A stretch of DNA of 64,000 nt from Hyphomicrobiales bacterium (GTDB taxonomy: Bacteria; Pseudomonadota; Alphaproteobacteria; Rhizobiales; Xanthobacteraceae): positions 1-64,000 of the forward strand of contig WHTM01000017.1 in NCBI GenBank assembly GCA_009377755.1. Reading direction: 5' to 3'. This document shows, piece after piece, positions 61,997 through 64,000 of the stretch. Position 1 is the stretch's first letter. Each line of letters starts with the position of its first letter. Made by a program: the position numbers and the translations under genes. The notes below the pieces were generated by a model. The model was given only the letters and a program-made list of their open reading frames with translations. It was not told where the DNA came from and did not search any database.

Positions 61997-63304
61997 ATGG
62001 GGGCATTTGGCAGTTTCGCAATTTTCCTCGTTTGCCTTCTGGCCCTACTTGCCACCCGCGCGCCGGTCGGCATTGCGCTGGCGACCGTGGCCATACTCGG
62101 CACGGCGATTTTCGTGTCTCCCGACGCCGTCAGCCAACTGGCGGCGTCGGCCTTTTCGCTGTCGAGCAATTTCATTCTCGTCGTCGTGCCCCTATTCATC
62201 TTGATGGGCGAGGTGCTTTCGGCGTCAGGCATCGGCGCCAATCTGTTTCGCGCGGCCGAACTGTGGCTGCGCCGGCTTCCCGGGGCGCTCGCGATCGGTA
62301 CGGTCTGGGCCTGCGCCGTCTTTGGGTCCGTCTGCGGATCGAGCCCGGTGACCGCGACCACCATTGGCTCCATGGCGATCCCGGAAATGCTCCGTCGCGG
62401 CTACGAGAAGTCGCTGGCGCTCGGCGCAACGGCGGCGGGCGGCACGCTCGGCATTCTGATTCCCCCGAGCATCGCCATGATTGTCTATGGCGTGATTACG
62501 GATACCTCGATCGGGCATCTCTTCATGGCGGGCATCGTTCCGGGCCTGCTGCTGGCGTTGCTCTTGTCGATAACGATCGTGATCATGGTGCTCCGCAGTC
62601 CATCATGGGCCCCGCCGGTCACCGAGGTACCGACGGCAGGCGAGAAATGGCGCGCGCTGGGCGCGGTCCTGCCGGTCCTTGTACTGGCCGCGCTGGTGAT
62701 CGGATCGATCTACTCGGGTGCGGCAACACCGACGGAAGCGGGCGCTGTTGGCGCGGCCGGTGCGCTTCTCATCGCGCTGGGCATGCGCCGCCTCAACGTG
62801 ACCGTGCTGATGCGAAGCCTGCAGAAGACCGTTCGTACGACCGCCATGTTCCTGCTGCTGCTGACGGGCGGACTGTTCAGCTCCTATCTCCTGGCACGGC
62901 TTGGCATCCCGCAGGCCATGTCCGATTTCCTGACCGGCCTGCCGCTGCCCGCCTGGGCGATCATGGTGATCATCAATGTGACGTTGCTGATCCTCGGCAT
63001 GTTCATGGACCCGGGCAGCATCGTGGTGATCGTCATTCCGATCTTCCTCAAGACCATCATCACTCTCGGTTATGATCCGGTCTGGTTCGGAGTGATCGTT
63101 ACGATTCAGTCGGAAGTCGCGGCGATTACGCCGCCCGTGGGCTTCAACCTTTTCGTGCTCAAGGCCGTGGTGCCGGGCGTGCAATTGCATGATGTGGCCA
63201 AAGGTTCGGTGATCTTCGTCATTCCCATGCTGGTCGCCATCGTCATCCTGACGGCATTTCCGCAGATTGCGCTCTTCGTGCCGCAGCTGCTGCTTTCCAA
63301 GTAA
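61997..63304 (+). CDS. dctM: TRAP transporter large permease
   Basis: A 435-residue membrane protein with about twelve helices, the usual DctM size. It has AVFGSVCGSSPVTATTIGSMAIPEM and GTLGILIPPSIAMIVYG, both diagnostic, and LGMFMDPGSIVVI near the C-terminus. It completes a TRAP system with the two preceding genes. Confidence 0.93.
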   Translation: MGAFGSFAIFLVCLLALLATRAPVGIALATVAILGTAIFVSPDAVSQLAASAFSLSSNFILVVVPLFILMGEVLSASGIGANLFRAAELWLRRLPGALAIGTVWACAVFGSVCGSSPVTATTIGSMAIPEMLRRGYEKSLALGATAAGGTLGILIPPSIAMIVYGVITDTSIGHLFMAGIVPGLLLALLLSITIVIMVLRSPSWAPPVTEVPTAGEKWRALGAVLPVLVLAALVIGSIYSGAATPTEAGAVGAAGALLIALGMRRLNVTVLMRSLQKTVRTTAMFLLLLTGGLFSSYLLARLGIPQAMSDFLTGLPLPAWAIMVIINVTLLILGMFMDPGSIVVIVIPIFLKTIITLGYDPVWFGVIVTIQSEVAAITPPVGFNLFVLKAVVPGVQLHDVAKGSVIFVIPMLVAIVILTAFPQIALFVPQLLLSK

Positions 63305-63356
63305 GGGCGCGCCAAAACCGCAACAAAAATCGCAAGGCCGGAACCAGGAACCGCCC

Positions 63357-64000
63357 ATGGACACAAAGAAAAGAGAAATCGAGGTGAGAGGGCGAAAGGT
63401 CGCGCTCATCGAAGCGGGTGCGGGCGCGCCGCTCGTCTATCTGCACGGGTTTGCGGATGTCCATGGTGTGGCCGGTGATCTCCTGGCTTTCCATCGTGGA
63501 CTGGCGCAGGGAAACAAGGTGATCGCGCCCGCCCATCCCGGCTGCAACGGTTCAAGCGAATTCCATGAAGGCAACCGGATCGAGGATTTCTTGTTTCACT
63601 ATTGCGAGGTGTTCGACGCGCTGGGGCTCGATCGCTTCGCGCTCGCCGGCCACTGCGCCGGAGGATGGATCGCCGCCGAGTATGCGGTGCGGCATCCCGA
63701 GCGCGTCACACGGCTGGTGCTGATCGGCGCATCGGGTCTCTTCGTGCCCGGCGAACACGTCGGCGATATTTTCATCAATTCCCAGCCCGACCGTGGTACG
63801 AGTCTCGCGAGCCTGAGACACATGCTGTTCGCCTCGGACGACGCGCCGGAAGCCTTGCGTTATTATCCCGACGGCCGCGGCGAGCTTGATGATGAAATGC
63901 GCCGCTACGGCATGCTGCGATTCGGCTCGGCCATCGGCTTCAAGCCTCCGTATTTCTACAACAGGCCGCTGGTGGAGCGGCTCTATCGCGCGCGAATGCC
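63357..64000 (+). CDS. Alpha/beta hydrolase with a Cys nucleophile, cut by the window end
   Basis: The first 214 residues are present. APLVYLHGFADVHG gives the oxyanion His-Gly, and the nucleophile elbow, normally GxSxG, reads GHCAGG with Cys100. The rest (HPERVTRLVLIGASGLF) is typical of the fold. A Cys nucleophile occurs in dienelactone hydrolases but is uncommon in this branch. The gene follows the TRAP operon by 52 bases and probably belongs to it. The end lies outside the window. Confidence 0.8.
   Translation, partial: MDTKKREIEVRGRKVALIEAGAGAPLVYLHGFADVHGVAGDLLAFHRGLAQGNKVIAPAHPGCNGSSEFHEGNRIEDFLFHYCEVFDALGLDRFALAGHCAGGWIAAEYAVRHPERVTRLVLIGASGLFVPGEHVGDIFINSQPDRGTSLASLRHMLFASDDAPEALRYYPDGRGELDDEMRRYGMLRFGSAIGFKPPYFYNRPLVERLYRARM

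Noticed and set aside
1-64000. CRISPR arrays, prophage, complete insertion sequences or a replication origin
   Set aside because: No regularly spaced repeats, transposase, integrase, capsid genes or DnaA-box cluster were seen.

Overview
The window is GC-rich and densely coded, and looks like the chromosome of an alphaproteobacterium of the order Hyphomicrobiales (Rhizobiales). The pointers are a two-subunit formate dehydrogenase with a NuoE-NuoF fusion as in Methylobacterium FDH1, several solute receptors of the tripartite tricarboxylate transporter (TTT/Bug) type, lysine-alanine-rich histone-H1-like sequences, and intergenic palindromes with a CCCCGC-TTCGCGGGG core. The taxonomic placement is inference. 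No rRNA, tRNA, CRISPR array, phage or complete insertion sequence was seen.

Layout. 0-3 kb: a 111-bp direct repeat flanks a brnT-brnA toxin-antitoxin pair and a ClpP-like periplasmic protein; a ketopantoate-reductase-family gene follows. 3.4-9.3 kb: iron-siderophore uptake (two tandem TonB-dependent receptors, a PepSY membrane protein, a small membrane protein). 9.3-20.6 kb, mostly minus strand: glyoxylate and glycolate metabolism (malate synthase, glcF, glcE, glcD), interrupted by a TPP riboswitch-thiM unit, a luciferase-like monooxygenase, an ArsR-SRPBCC pair and a flavin monooxygenase. 20.8-38.3 kb: formate and oxalate metabolism (formate dehydrogenase with a divergent LysR regulator, formate-THF ligase, a formyl-THF hydrolase-like protein, formyl-CoA transferase, oxalyl-CoA decarboxylase, a GntR regulator, a complete TctCBA transporter). 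39-42.6 kb: a SitABCD-type manganese/iron ABC transporter. 42.6-46.8 kb: amino-sugar recycling (murQ, divergent from kinase, sugar isomerase and nagA). 46.8-57 kb: a catabolic island of unknown substrate. 57-64 kb: acyl-CoA ligase, hydroxycinnamoyl-CoA hydratase-lyase-like enzyme, MaoC protein, TRAP transporter and a partial alpha/beta hydrolase.

How the genes fit together. Oxalate would be activated by formyl-CoA:oxalate CoA-transferase, decarboxylated by Oxc to formyl-CoA, and the resulting formate either oxidised by the formate dehydrogenase or bound to tetrahydrofolate by the ligase. Glycolate oxidase and malate synthase bring two-carbon units into central metabolism through glyoxylate. 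The reductase-family gene near 2 kb could be the oxalyl-CoA to glyoxylate link known in Methylobacterium, but this is a hypothesis.

The best candidate for an undescribed system is 46.8-56.9 kb. It holds an argininosuccinate-lyase-superfamily enzyme with an altered signature loop, two Asp/Glu-racemase-family enzymes (one with Ser in place of the first catalytic Cys), an MmgE/PrpD protein, a GlcG/HbpS protein, a citrate-synthase-like protein with a DNA-binding N-terminus, and three Bug receptors. Three of its promoter regions share a 21-25 bp motif, which suggests one regulon acting on a chiral, probably di- or polycarboxylic, substrate.
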